From positions 1 to 31,498 of the forward strand of contig DATMQA010000133.1 of NCBI GenBank assembly GCA_035566895.1: a stretch of DNA of 31,498 nucleotides. The letters are read 5' to 3'. Each line of letters begins with the position of its first letter. Within the stretch, counting starts at the first letter, position 1. Both the position numbers and the translations under genes were made by a program. Below are positions 15,496 through 24,194 of the stretch, piece by piece. The stretch is from DATMQA01 sp035566895. GTDB taxonomy: Bacteria; Verrucomicrobiota; Verrucomicrobiia; Limisphaerales; UBA8199. Below the pieces are notes generated by a model. The model saw only the letters and a list, made by a program, of their open reading frames with translations. It searched no databases and had not been told where the DNA came from.

Positions 15496-17295
15496 ATGGG
15501 TGGCATGTCCGTGGCCGAGAATATTCGCAAAAAAGTCAGCCTGCTGCCGCATAAGCCGGGCATTTATTTGATGCGCGACCGGTTCGGCACGGTGATCTAT
15601 GTCGGCAAGGCGCGGGACCTGCGCAAGCGGGTCAGCCATTATTTCCAGCCTTCGCGGCGGCTGGGATGGGACCTGAAATTCAAGGCGCTGGTGGAAGCGG
15701 TTTACGACCTGGATTTTCATGTGGTTCGCAGCGAGCCTGAGGCGCTGTTGCTGGAAGGCAAGCTGATCAAGGAGTTCCATCCGCGTTACAACGTCAGTTT
15801 TCGCGATGACAAGCGGTTCCTGCTGCTCAAGGTGAACTTGAACGATCCCATTCCGCGGTTCACCCTGACGCGCCTCAAGCAGGATGACGGCGCGCGGTAT
15901 TTCGGGCCGTTCCCCAATTCGAGCGCGTTGCGCAGCACGCTGGCGCTGGTGCGGCGGCAGTTTCATTTGCGGGGGTGCCGTCCGCTGACGCCCAACGAGC
16001 GCGATTACAAACACTGCCTGTATGCGCATCTGAAGTATTGCACCGCGCCGTGTATCAATAACGTCACCCGGGACCAGTATCTGGACCAGGTAAACGCGGC
16101 CTGCGACTTCCTCGCCGGGCAATGCCATGAGATGCAGGAGCAACTGGCGGTCGAGATGAAGAAGGCGGCCACGGCACAGGAATATGAACGGGCGGCCGAG
16201 TTGCGCGATTTGCTGGCCGACCTGGAGCGGACGACGAAGAAGGTCAATCGGTTTGAGCGGTTGCCTTATAGCCTGCCGCTGGCGATTGAGCCCGTGCGGG
16301 ATTTGGCCGAACTGGGGGAAGTCCTGGGATTGCCGGGACCGCCTGAGCGCATCGAGGGCTTCGATATTTCAAATATCAGTGGAACGTTTAAGGTGGCGTC
16401 GCTGGTGAGTTTCCGCCATGGCCGGCCCGATCGGGCCAATTACCGGCGGTTCAAAATCAAGACGGTCGAGGGGCAGGATGATTTTGCGTCGGTGGCGGAG
16501 GTGGTGAGGCGGAGGTATACGAGGGTGCTCAGTGAGTCGAAAGTCCAAGGTCCAAAGTCCAAAGACTACAGTCCACAGTCCACGGTCCAAAGTCCAAAGG
16601 CCAAAGTCGCGAAAGGAGGTGACGGGGGACAAGGGACAAGTGACGAGGGCCAATCGTCGCAGGTGCCCTCGTCACCCGCCACCCGTCAATCGTCACCGGA
16701 ACGTTGGGAGGGGGGGGAGCCGGTGGCTGCGGAGCTGCAAAAGCTGGTGGATGAAACAGGGGCCAAGGTTCGCCGCGGCCAGCCGGTCAAAGAGCCCAGG
16801 CCATCATCCACCATCCACCATCCATCATCCGTGGCCCCTCCCCGCTCCCCCGCCCTGCCCGATCTGATCCTGATTGACGGCGGCAAAGGGCAGTTGAGCG
16901 CGGCGTGCGGGGAGCTGGAAAAATTGGGGCTGGGCCATATTCCAATTATTGGGTTAGCCAAGGAGTTCGAGGAGATTTACCGGCCCGGAGAGAAAGGGCC
17001 GTTGCGGCTGTCGCACGAGAGCGGGGCGCTGAAACTGTTGCAGCGGGTGCGCGATGAGTCGCATCGGCTGGCGAACACTTACAACGCGGCGCTGCGCTTG
17101 CGGAAGATTTCCGAAAGTATCCTGGATGAATTTCCGAATATTGGCGAACGGCGCAAGGCGGCCTTGCTGAGAAAGTTTGGGTCCGTCCAGCGCATCCGGA
17201 CGGCGAGTGTAGAAAAGATTGCGGAGGTGCCCGGGTTCGGGGGGAAAGCGGCGGGAGAACTCAAGGCGTTCCTCGATGCCAGAAGCATCGGTTGA
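15496..17295 (+). CDS. uvrC: UvrABC excinuclease subunit C with a long repeat-derived linker
   Basis: A 599-residue UvrC, which makes the dual incisions of nucleotide excision repair together with UvrA and UvrB. It has a GIY-YIG nuclease domain (~20-100: PGIYLMRD, VIYVGKARDLRKRV), four Cys at 161, 174, 182 and 186 matching the spacing of the reported iron-sulfur site, a UVR UvrB-binding motif (~215-245), an RNase H-like endonuclease domain begun by IEGFDISNISGT (~287) and resumed at LILIDGGKGQ and DESHRLAN, and helix-hairpin-helix motifs at the end. Between RRRYTRVL (~345) and PDLILIDGG (~455) lies ~110 residues of Ser/Pro/Lys-rich linker, encoded partly by intergenic-style repeats; related proteins usually have a short loop there. 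ATG 15505 is an alternative start. The stop lies inside the next repeat element. Confidence 0.93.
   Translation: MGGMSVAENIRKKVSLLPHKPGIYLMRDRFGTVIYVGKARDLRKRVSHYFQPSRRLGWDLKFKALVEAVYDLDFHVVRSEPEALLLEGKLIKEFHPRYNVSFRDDKRFLLLKVNLNDPIPRFTLTRLKQDDGARYFGPFPNSSALRSTLALVRRQFHLRGCRPLTPNERDYKHCLYAHLKYCTAPCINNVTRDQYLDQVNAACDFLAGQCHEMQEQLAVEMKKAATAQEYERAAELRDLLADLERTTKKVNRFERLPYSLPLAIEPVRDLAELGEVLGLPGPPERIEGFDISNISGTFKVASLVSFRHGRPDRANYRRFKIKTVEGQDDFASVAEVVRRRYTRVLSESKVQGPKSKDYSPQSTVQSPKAKVAKGGDGGQGTSDEGQSSQVPSSPATRQSSPERWEGGEPVAAELQKLVDETGAKVRRGQPVKEPRPSSTIHHPSSVAPPRSPALPDLILIDGGKGQLSAACGELEKLGLGHIPIIGLAKEFEEIYRPGEKGPLRLSHESGALKLLQRVRDESHRLANTYNAALRLRKISESILDEFPNIGERRKAALLRKFGSVQRIRTASVEKIAEVPGFGGKAAGELKAFLDARSIG
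16539..16690. repeat. In-gene repeats: GTCCAAA run and GACAAG/GACGAG hairpin
   Basis: Bases 16539-16610 are built from GTCCAAA/GTCCACA units. From 16611 follow GGACAAGGGACAAGTGACGAG units. A perfect 11-bp inverted repeat (16640-16650 with 16665-16675) encloses a 14-base loop. All of it is in frame with uvrC. Confidence 0.85.
16800..16830. repeat. CATCCAC/CATCATC run inside uvrC
   Basis: This short run of CATCATCCACCATCCACC-type units encodes the SSTIHHPSS part of the UvrC linker. Confidence 0.75.
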
Positions 17296-17427
17296 CGGTT
17301 GCAGGTTGAAAGTTGCAGGTTGCCGGATTTCCAGAAACGCCCACCTCGTCCGCCCGATCGGCAAGATCGGTACCGACGGGATACGCCCCACCGCAACTTT
17401 CAACTTTCAACTTTCAACCTTCAACGC
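17291..17427. repeat. Hairpin element with GTTGAAA / AACTTTC arms
   Basis: The left arm (17291-17322) consists of GGTTGCAGGTTGAAAGTTGCAGGTTG-like units. The right arm (17392-17427) has the reverse sense, with three AACTTTC units. About 70 bp of unique sequence lie between, so a long imperfect hairpin is possible. The left arm contains the uvrC stop codon, and the element ends 56 bp before nagB. It could terminate uvrC transcripts or shape a joint mRNA. Confidence 0.75.
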
Positions 17428-17483
17428 AGTTGCTGGGGCTTTTTCCACTTGTGCCGCCGTTGCCTCATCCTATTCTCGTCGCG

Positions 17484-18269
17484 ATGGAAGTTATCATACA
17501 GCCGACGGAAGAGGCAGCGGCGGAGTTGGTCGCCCGGATTGTCGCTAAAGAACTGCGTGCCAATCCGCATCTCGTGTTGGGCCTGGCCACCGGCAAGACG
17601 ATGGAATGTGTTTACCGCCACCTGGTGGGCCACCATAAGGAGCATCACCTGGATTTTTCTTTGTGCAGCACATTCAACCTGGATGAATACGTCGGATTGT
17701 TCCCGTCCGACCCTAATTCTTATCGGCATTACATGGACCACCACCTGTTTCGCCATGTGAATGTGGATCCTCGCAACACGCATCTCCCCAACGGCCTGGC
17801 CGCCGACCTGGAGGCCGAATGCCGCCATTACGAAGGCAGCATCCAGCGCTTCGGCGGCATCGACCTCCAACTGCTGGGCATTGGCAAGGCCGGCCATATC
17901 GGGTTCAACGAGCCGCTCTCGGCCTTGCGCTCGCGCACGCGCGTCAAGGCGCTGACCCCCACAACTCTGAAACAAAATGCAGCGCCCTTCGGCGGCGAGG
18001 ACAAGATGCCGCGCCGGGCCATCACCATGGGGGTTGGGACGATTCTGGAGTGCCGCCGGTGCATCCTGCTGGCGACCGGCCCAAACAAGGCCGCGGTCAT
18101 TGCACAGGCGGTTGAAGGCCCGATCACGAGCATGGTGACGGCCACGGCGCTTCAGCTCCATCCGCGGTGCTCGGTCATTGTCGATGAAGCGGCGGCGGCG
18201 GAACTCAAAGAGAAGGATTACTACCGGTGGATTTTCGAAAATGAGCCTGAATGGCAAGAATATCGCTGA
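17484..18269 (+). CDS. nagB: Glucosamine-6-phosphate deaminase
   Basis: A 261-residue NagB, which converts glucosamine-6-phosphate to fructose-6-phosphate and ammonia in the cytoplasm. ATG 17484 fits the family length (~240-266); the longer frame from 17313 runs through the repeat. The phosphate-binding LGLATGKTMECVY (~32-44), CSTFNLDEYVGL with the base Asp67, and LGIGKAGHIGFNEP (~131-144) with His138 and Glu143 are present. At the position of E. coli Asp141, which assists ring opening, this protein has Ala136. The later blocks MPRRAITMGVGTIL and ATALQLHPRCSVIVDE are normal. A NagX-like membrane protein and secreted glycosidases nearby fit an amino-sugar or polysaccharide theme, though no GlcNAc operon is seen. 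Confidence 0.9.
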   Translation: MEVIIQPTEEAAAELVARIVAKELRANPHLVLGLATGKTMECVYRHLVGHHKEHHLDFSLCSTFNLDEYVGLFPSDPNSYRHYMDHHLFRHVNVDPRNTHLPNGLAADLEAECRHYEGSIQRFGGIDLQLLGIGKAGHIGFNEPLSALRSRTRVKALTPTTLKQNAAPFGGEDKMPRRAITMGVGTILECRRCILLATGPNKAAVIAQAVEGPITSMVTATALQLHPRCSVIVDEAAAAELKEKDYYRWIFENEPEWQEYR

Positions 18270-18275
18270 ATTAAG

Positions 18276-18425
18276 GGAGGGTTAACAACAAAGAAACAAA
18301 GCAACGAAGTTTTTCGAATTTAATAAACTATTGCCGGCACTTCACCAATCACCGGATGCCGGCATATCCTTTCGGTATGGTCTGCTCTTCTTTGGTTCTC
18401 CGTTACTTTGTTGTTTATTTGTTTG
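18276..18425. terminator. Convergent-gene hairpin with AACAAAG-type arms
   Basis: Between nagB (+) and the GH15 gene (-), 18284-18293 (AACAACAAAG) is the exact reverse complement of 18406-18415. In an alternative register, 18295-18306 pairs with 18401-18412 with one mismatch. The interior has two TGCCGGCA palindromes. The placement suits a bidirectional terminator, but the loop is ~100 bp and no classic U-run hairpin is evident. Confidence 0.5.
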
Positions 18426-18427
18426 TT

Positions 18428-20233
18428 TTATTCGCCCTCGTCGAGCTTACGATCCAGATAGTACGCGGCGCTGATGAGGCCCAGGTGCGTAAAGGCCTGC
18501 GGAAAATTACCAAGTTGCTCACCATCCGGGCCCAGTTCCTCCGAGTAGAGTCCGAGGTGGTTGGCATAACCCAGCGTTTTTTCGAACAGGAACCGCGCGA
18601 GCTTCACATCCCCGGCCCGGGCAAGGCATTCGACATTCCAAAACGAACACATGGAGAAGGTTCCTTCCCGGCCTCGAAACCCGGTGTTGGCCCCTTTCAG
18701 GATGTTGTAGCGATATACGAGCGAGTCCTCGACTAATTGCTCGTTAATGACGTTCAAGGTCGAGCGCCAGCGCGGGTCGTTCGGGCCGATGAATTTCACG
18801 AGCGGCATCAGCAGTGCCGAGGCATCGACAGTCCTGGCGCCTTTGAATTGGACGAAGCATTTCAACCCCGGATCCCAGAATTCCTGGTAGACATCGCGGT
18901 AGATTTCATCCCGGAGCAGCATCCATTTGGCGAGCGGGGCGGGAAACGAACGTTTCTGGGCCAGGCGAATCCCGCGGTCGAGGGCCACCCAGCTCATCAC
19001 GCGGGAGTGGAGAAATTCGTAAGGGCCGCCGCGCACCTCCCAGATGCCTTCGTCCGGGCGCTGCCAATTGTCGCATACCCAGTCAATTAACTGTGAAAGG
19101 TGCAGCCAGAAATCGTAAGAAATCAACTCGCCCGATTTGTTGTGGATATAGACCGAATCCATGAGCTCGCCATAGATGTCGAGCTGGAGCTGGGTGGCGG
19201 CGCCGTTGCCGATTCGCACCGGACGGGAGCTTTTATAGCCCTCGAAATGGCGCAGCTCGGTTTCTTCGAGATTGTGGCTGCCATCGATGCGGTACATGAC
19301 CTGCAAAGGCGTGCCCGGCTTGAGCTCGTTACAGCGGTCCTCGATCCACCGCATGAAAGCCGCAGCTTCGGCGGTGTAACCCAAGCGCATCAGCGCATAG
19401 ATGGTGAAGGAGGCATCGCGAATCCAGGTGTAGCGATAATCCCAGTTGCGGACGCCGCCGATTTCTTCCGGCAGGCCGAACGTGGCCCCGGCGACCATCG
19501 AGCCATATTCGGCCGAGGTCAGCAGCTTGAGCGTCAGGGCGGACCGGTTCACCACTTCGCGCCAGCGGCCGCGGTACTGCGAGTGGCGCAGCCATCGCCG
19601 CCAGAAATCGAGGGTTTGCTTGAACGATTCCGCAACGTAGTGGGGCGCGGCCGAGGGGGAACGGCCGCGTGCGCCGGCGTCTTCGAGCACGAAGGCCGCG
19701 GTTTCGCGGGAGCGGAGAGTGAACTCGGCGATGGCGTCGCCGTTCACGACCCGGAGCGGCACGTCGCTATGCAGGCGCAGGACGGTTTTGTCCTCACCGC
19801 GGCTGATGAACAGGACCTCATGTTTCTTCTTTTCGATGCGATGGCCGGCCCGGCCGTAATCAAAACGCGGAGCGCAGACCATGCGGTAAGGGAGCTCGCC
19901 CCGGATGGTTTTGGCCCGGCGGACCAGGTCATGGGCGTGGCCCAGCTCGCAGATGGGCATGAAATCCGAGATCTCCCCCATGCCGGACTCAGAAAGAAAA
20001 CGCGTTAACAGGATGTTTGAGTCCGGGAGGTAAAGCTGCTTGTGTCGGGCGTTCTTCATGAGCGGAGCCAGTTGGAAGCTGCCGCCCCGTTTGTAATCCA
20101 GGAGGGCGGCGAAAATACTCGGGGAATCGAATTGCGGGAAGCACATGAAATCGATCGAGCCGTCCCTGCCCACCAACGCGACCGTGTGCAGGTCACCAAT
20201 GACTCCATAGCTGCTGATCGGTTTATAGTGCAT
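18428..20233 (-). CDS. GH15 family glycosidase (glucoamylase/trehalase-like)
   Basis: A 601-residue protein with the bacterial GH15 plan: an N-terminal beta-sandwich (~1-230; starts MHYKPISSYGVIGDLHTVALVGRDGSIDF, the usual opening of this group) and an (alpha/alpha)6 barrel. In the barrel, VRNWDYRYTWIRDASF lies at ~261-276, QRPDEGIWEVRGG carries the likely general acid Glu399, and EELGPDGEQLGNFPQAFTHLG near the C-terminus carries the likely base. There is no signal peptide, so it probably acts in the cytoplasm on alpha-linked glucans, maltodextrin or trehalose; the known bacterial members include trehalases as well as glucoamylases and the sequence alone does not decide. It is convergent with nagB. 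Confidence 0.88.
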   Translation of the reverse strand: MHYKPISSYGVIGDLHTVALVGRDGSIDFMCFPQFDSPSIFAALLDYKRGGSFQLAPLMKNARHKQLYLPDSNILLTRFLSESGMGEISDFMPICELGHAHDLVRRAKTIRGELPYRMVCAPRFDYGRAGHRIEKKKHEVLFISRGEDKTVLRLHSDVPLRVVNGDAIAEFTLRSRETAAFVLEDAGARGRSPSAAPHYVAESFKQTLDFWRRWLRHSQYRGRWREVVNRSALTLKLLTSAEYGSMVAGATFGLPEEIGGVRNWDYRYTWIRDASFTIYALMRLGYTAEAAAFMRWIEDRCNELKPGTPLQVMYRIDGSHNLEETELRHFEGYKSSRPVRIGNGAATQLQLDIYGELMDSVYIHNKSGELISYDFWLHLSQLIDWVCDNWQRPDEGIWEVRGGPYEFLHSRVMSWVALDRGIRLAQKRSFPAPLAKWMLLRDEIYRDVYQEFWDPGLKCFVQFKGARTVDASALLMPLVKFIGPNDPRWRSTLNVINEQLVEDSLVYRYNILKGANTGFRGREGTFSMCSFWNVECLARAGDVKLARFLFEKTLGYANHLGLYSEELGPDGEQLGNFPQAFTHLGLISAAYYLDRKLDEGE

Positions 20234-20345
20234 GATGGAATTCCTTTGACTCCCGTTAACCTACCGCAATCCCCGAATGGAGCAACCGGTCGCATTCGGC
20301 CACGACAAGACACGGAGCGGCAGAGCCGCAACCAATGGATTAAGA

Positions 20346-20462
20346 GGGTTAAAAGGGTTAAATGGGTTACATGGTCACATGGTTACATGGTTACATGGTT
20401 ACATGGAGTTGCGTGGTTACATGGTTGCATGAGTTACATCTAGGTACGTGGTTACATGGTTC
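20346..20462. repeat. GGTTACAT octamer array
   Basis: About eight units of GGTTACAT (some GGTCACAT, GGTTGCAT, GAGTTACAT), preceded by GGGTTAAA units, fill the gap between the divergent GH15 and GH44 genes. No reverse-sense arm is seen, so it is a direct array. The rest of the 20234-20537 gap holds no evident gene. Confidence 0.85.
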
Positions 20463-20537
20463 CCCTTGGTCTGTCGTTCAAACACATGACACAGCTCAGG
20501 CTGGTCAGATGGCGGGATTAATGCCAGATTCTCATCT

Positions 20538-22883
20538 ATGCTAAAAGTTCGTGTTCTGGCCAGCCTAAGGGGCGGCTGGTTCCCCGCCTGCCTGATTGCA
20601 TCGGCCGTCTCCCGCCTTTCGGCCCAGACCGACCAGCAGGTTTACACCGATTCGCTCCAGAATAGCTGGAACAACTGGAGCTGGGGTTCAACCATCAATC
20701 TTGGCAATACGAGCCCGGTTTACGACGGTTCGAGTTCCATTTCGATTACCATTACAAACGGGTACGCTGCGTTGTATCTCGAGCACACCGCATTTGACTC
20801 GACTCCCTACACCAATTTGACCTTTTGGGTTCATGGAGGCTCTAGCGCAGGACAACCCTTGGCGGTGAGGGCAACCCTCGGGGGCACGGTGACGAGCAAC
20901 CAATACAACTTCTCCCCAACCGCGAGCACGTGGCAGCAGATCACGGTTCCACTTTCGTCTCTCGGTGTCGCCAGCCAGCCCAACCTGGATGGAATCTGGA
21001 TTCAAAGCCAGAGCGGTTCGGCGCTCAGCACTTTTTACGTGGATGACATGACCCTGCTGACCAACGGCGCCCCGCCACCCCCACCCGTAACCAACAGCGT
21101 GACGATTAACGTTGACGCGCAACTCAACCGCCATCCCATCAGCCCCCTCATTTACGGCGTCGCCTTTGCTTCCACGGCTCAACTCTCTGACCTGAACTCC
21201 CCATTGAATCGCTCCGGCGGCAACGCCGAGACACGCTACAATTGGCTCATCGACGCCCACAATCGCGCCGCCGATTTTTACTTCGAGAGCATCGGGGATT
21301 CTGCCGGCACCCCCGCCGCCTCGGACGATACCTTCGTCAGCACCAGCAAAAGCGGCGGGGCCGAGCCCATCCTTACGATTCCCATGATCGGGTGGGCGCC
21401 CAAGCTGGGACCCAGCCGCGCCAAGCTCGCTAGTTATTCGATTGTCAAATACGGGCCACAGACCGGCAATGATGCCTCCTATTTTCCCGACGCCGGCAAC
21501 GGGGTCGGCACCAACGCCACCGCGCACACCTCCTGGCTGATCACCACCAATGATCCCAACGACGCGAATTTTGCCACCAATTCCGCCCTCCAGCAGGCCC
21601 TGGTCCAGCACCTGACCAATCGCTGGGGGTTGTCCACTAATGGCGGCGTGAAGTATTACCTGATGGACAACGAGCACAGCATCTGGTTCTCCACGCATCG
21701 GGACGTCCATCCCATCGGCCCGACGATGCAGGAAATCCGCGACAAATTCTTCGACTACGCCGGCAAGGTCAAAGCCGCCGACCCCAGCGCCCTGGTCGGA
21801 ACGCCGGAAGAATGGGGCTGGTCCGGTTATTTCTACAGCGGCTACGACCAACAGAATTCCGGCAACCATGACCGCGCCAATAACGGCGGCTGGGACTACG
21901 GCCCCTGGCTGCTCAACCAGTTCTATCAGCGGGCCACTAACACCAACCAGCGATTGCTCGATTATTTCACCTTCCACTGCTACCCGCAGGGCGGCGAAAG
22001 CGGCAATGATGTCTCGACGTCCACCCAAATGCTCCGCAACCGCTCGACTCGCCAGCTCTGGGACACCAACTACGTCGATGCCAGTTGGATCGGCTCCCAG
22101 CCCACTAACAATATCCTCAAGCTCATCCCCCGCATGAAAAACTGGGTCGCCACGTTCTATCCGGGCACCAAAACCGGAATCACCGAGTACAATTGGGGTG
22201 CCGAGGCCAACATCAATGGCGGCACCGCCCAGGCGGATATCTTTGGCATCTTCGGCCGCGAGGGTCTCGACCTGGCCACCCGCTGGACCACTCCCGGCTC
22301 CGGCACGCCGACCTACAACGCGATGAAGCTGTATCGTAACTACGACGGCAGCAAATCTACCTTCGGTGATCTCAGCGTCAACGCGACCGCACCGAACCCC
22401 GACATCGTCTCCACGTTTGCGGCATTGCGCTCATCAGACAACGCGCTCACGCTGATGGTTATCAATAAACAACTGTCGGCCAGCGCGACGGCGACGGTCA
22501 CGATCACCAACCGTCTCCTGAACGGAAGCGGCCAGGTCTGGCAATTGACCTCCGCCAACACCATCACGCGCCTGAGCGACATCAGTTTCACGGCCAACGT
22601 TTTCAGCAACACCCTTCCACCGCAAAGCATTACGCTGTTTGTGCTTCCCGCCGGCGTTCTGCCTCCGCCGCCGCAACTCCAGGCCGGTGCGATGAGCCCT
22701 ACCAACACGTTTGACCTGTGGCTCTACGGCACCGCCGGCCAGCGCTACGTCATCCTCTCCTCCAGCAATCTGGTCAATTGGGTCCCGGTGCAGACCAACA
22801 CGCTTTCCAGCAGCTCGTGGCACCTGGTTTTGCCGGCGACCAACGGCCCGCGCAGTTTTTATCGGGGGCAGTGGGCGCCTTGA
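20538..22883 (+). CDS. Secreted GH44 endoglucanase/xyloglucanase-like enzyme
   Basis: A 781-residue secreted protein: signal region ~1-30, a carbohydrate-binding-like module (~34-175, ending FYVDDMTLL), a Pro-rich hinge (PPPPP ~179-183), a GH44 catalytic domain (~188-580), a beta-sandwich (~590-690) and a ~75-residue tail with QRYVILSSSNLVNWVPV and FYRGQW. GH44 marks are RSGGNAETRYNW (~225-236), YYLMDNEHSIW with acid/base Glu379, and GITEYNWG with nucleophile Glu550. GH44 enzymes hydrolyse beta-1,4-glucans such as carboxymethylcellulose or xyloglucan with retention. The N-terminal module and tail match those of the glycosidase at 2088-5042, which suggests shared targeting or substrate binding. 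Confidence 0.88.
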   Translation: MLKVRVLASLRGGWFPACLIASAVSRLSAQTDQQVYTDSLQNSWNNWSWGSTINLGNTSPVYDGSSSISITITNGYAALYLEHTAFDSTPYTNLTFWVHGGSSAGQPLAVRATLGGTVTSNQYNFSPTASTWQQITVPLSSLGVASQPNLDGIWIQSQSGSALSTFYVDDMTLLTNGAPPPPPVTNSVTINVDAQLNRHPISPLIYGVAFASTAQLSDLNSPLNRSGGNAETRYNWLIDAHNRAADFYFESIGDSAGTPAASDDTFVSTSKSGGAEPILTIPMIGWAPKLGPSRAKLASYSIVKYGPQTGNDASYFPDAGNGVGTNATAHTSWLITTNDPNDANFATNSALQQALVQHLTNRWGLSTNGGVKYYLMDNEHSIWFSTHRDVHPIGPTMQEIRDKFFDYAGKVKAADPSALVGTPEEWGWSGYFYSGYDQQNSGNHDRANNGGWDYGPWLLNQFYQRATNTNQRLLDYFTFHCYPQGGESGNDVSTSTQMLRNRSTRQLWDTNYVDASWIGSQPTNNILKLIPRMKNWVATFYPGTKTGITEYNWGAEANINGGTAQADIFGIFGREGLDLATRWTTPGSGTPTYNAMKLYRNYDGSKSTFGDLSVNATAPNPDIVSTFAALRSSDNALTLMVINKQLSASATATVTITNRLLNGSGQVWQLTSANTITRLSDISFTANVFSNTLPPQSITLFVLPAGVLPPPPQLQAGAMSPTNTFDLWLYGTAGQRYVILSSSNLVNWVPVQTNTLSSSSWHLVLPATNGPRSFYRGQWAP

Positions 22884-23035
22884 TTGGATAGCAGTCCAAC
22901 CACAACACCCCTTGTCCCAGAGGCTGCCGCTGAAGATTCATGGGGGCGAGAGCAGATCCTGGTGCGCCAGAATGCCAATTGACGATTGAGGAGAAAGCGG
23001 CTCTCTACTATCCTCCCACGGCTGAGAAATGAACT

Positions 23036-23425
23036 ATGCTCCAAATTAAAGTTCTAAATCCGCAGTTGCTTTCCTTACTCGCGCGGGTGCGGCACACCAA
23101 CTGCCTGGTCATCGCTGACCGGGGGTTTCCGTTCTGGCCGCAAATTGAAACGCTCGACCTTTCCTTGACAGACAACATCCCCACCGTGCTGCAGGTCCTC
23201 TCCGCGATCCGTTCCGTCTTCCATCCGGTCCAGGCCTGCATGGCCCGCGAGTTCCTCCAACACAACACCCCGGTCACGCGCCGGCTTTTCGCCAAGGGGT
23301 TGCGCGGGATTCCGACCACCCATGAGCTCCATGTCGAATTCAAGCGCCGCGTGCCGGGCGCCATTGGGCTGATCCGCACGGGCGATACCATCCAATACGC
23401 CAATTTGATTTTGGTTTCGGGGTAA
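23036..23425 (+). CDS. RbsD/FucU-family sugar mutarotase
   Basis: A 129-residue protein of the D-ribose pyranase / L-fucose mutarotase family, which interconverts pyranose and other anomeric or ring forms of monosaccharides. LLARVRHTNCLVIADRGFP places His20 and Asp28 where the family's catalytic pair lies. The conserved end TGDTIQYANLILVSG supplies the Tyr-Ala-Asn motif. At 129 residues it is slightly shorter than RbsD (139). No transporter or kinase gene is next to it; the GH44 gene ends 152 bp upstream. It may help release usable sugars, but its specificity (ribose versus fucose or other) is not decidable. Confidence 0.85.
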   Translation: MLQIKVLNPQLLSLLARVRHTNCLVIADRGFPFWPQIETLDLSLTDNIPTVLQVLSAIRSVFHPVQACMAREFLQHNTPVTRRLFAKGLRGIPTTHELHVEFKRRVPGAIGLIRTGDTIQYANLILVSG

Positions 23426-23434
23426 GCGGAATTG

Positions 23435-23490
23435 GCCACAAAAGAACCAAGAACGAAAGAAATGAATGCTTCTTTGTGTTCTTTTGTGGC
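23435..23490. terminator. Hairpin between convergent genes (GCCACAAAAGAA / TTCTTTTGTGGC)
   Basis: An exact 12-bp inverted repeat (23435-23446 with 23479-23490) is extended by partial complementarity inward. It sits between a plus-strand gene ending at 23425 and a minus-strand gene ending at 23505, a good place for a two-way terminator. Confidence 0.65.
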
Positions 23491-23504
23491 TGTTTTGAGT
23501 TATC

Positions 23505-24185
23505 TCAAGCGAAGAACTCCCGCCCGCGCCAAATCTGGAACCAGCCGGTATCGGAATTCATTTCGACGAACACGAACTCTTTTGCGGTTTTGCCGCCGCC
23601 GATATCGGCGTCGCGCCAGTAGTCCCAGTATTCGAGTTTCACCGGCGCAGCCTTGCCCGGCGCAGCCTTGCCCTCTGGCGTGGTGCCGGTGACCACCATC
23701 ACGACAGCCTCAAAGGATTCGCGCAGGTCATTGATGCGGGAGAAGGTTTCTTTGGCGCCGCTTTTGTCGTCGGTCACTTCGAAGATTCCAGTGCTGTCTT
23801 TGAGCACGCCGAGAAAATCCTCCGTAAAGGCGAACTCGTCGTAGACGCGCAGCAGGAGGGAGTCGTTGGCGCCGGCCTGGTTGGGGACGACGCGGAGCCG
23901 GGCGAGCACGGCATCTTCGGCGGCGAAAGTCTTCTGGTTAACACCGCGCAGGACATAGTCGGTAAAGCGAAACTCCTGGCCGCTGATGCGCCGGGTGTAT
24001 TCGCGGATTTCCTGGACGGCGAAATCAAGGTTGGCGAACTCGGGGCCGTTTGAAAAGGGGACGTTGACGGGCGAGCTGACGCGCAGGTCGAGCGGATTGC
24101 TGAAGGCAATGCCGGCGCCGTTGCCGCCGCCACGCACGCGTTCGCAGAGCATTTCCCAGAGAGTTTTGCCTTTGGGTTGGTCCAT
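23505..24185 (-). CDS. Conserved protein of unknown function (DUF2491/YjfK-like), in a DUF350 cluster
   Basis: A 226-residue soluble protein with no signal peptide or membrane helix. It starts MDQPKGKTLWEMLCERVRGG, has an acidic centre (EFRFTDYVLRGVNQKTFAAEDAVLARLRV) and a C-terminal aromatic-rich part (KLEYWDYWRDAD, FVFVEMNSDTGWFQIWRGREF). Between them is a short APGKAAPVK linker with a local GKAAP repeat. The aromatic C-terminus and the DUF350 neighbour resemble the E. coli yjfK/yjfL locus, where yjfK is DUF2491, but I give this only as a resemblance. It lies 102 bp downstream of the DUF350 gene in the same direction. Function is unknown. Confidence 0.6.
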   Translation of the reverse strand: MDQPKGKTLWEMLCERVRGGGNGAGIAFSNPLDLRVSSPVNVPFSNGPEFANLDFAVQEIREYTRRISGQEFRFTDYVLRGVNQKTFAAEDAVLARLRVVPNQAGANDSLLLRVYDEFAFTEDFLGVLKDSTGIFEVTDDKSGAKETFSRINDLRESFEAVVMVVTGTTPEGKAAPGKAAPVKLEYWDYWRDADIGGGKTAKEFVFVEMNSDTGWFQIWRGREFFA

Positions 24186-24194
24186 AATGCCGGG

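Noticed and set aside
20346..20462. Possible CRISPR array
   Set aside because: Units are 8 bp and adjacent, with no spacers and no cas genes nearby.
20688..22028. 446-codon minus-strand frame opposite the GH44 gene
   Set aside because: Gly/Val/Ile-rich translation is typical of antisense GC-rich DNA; the plus-strand frame has clear GH44 motifs.
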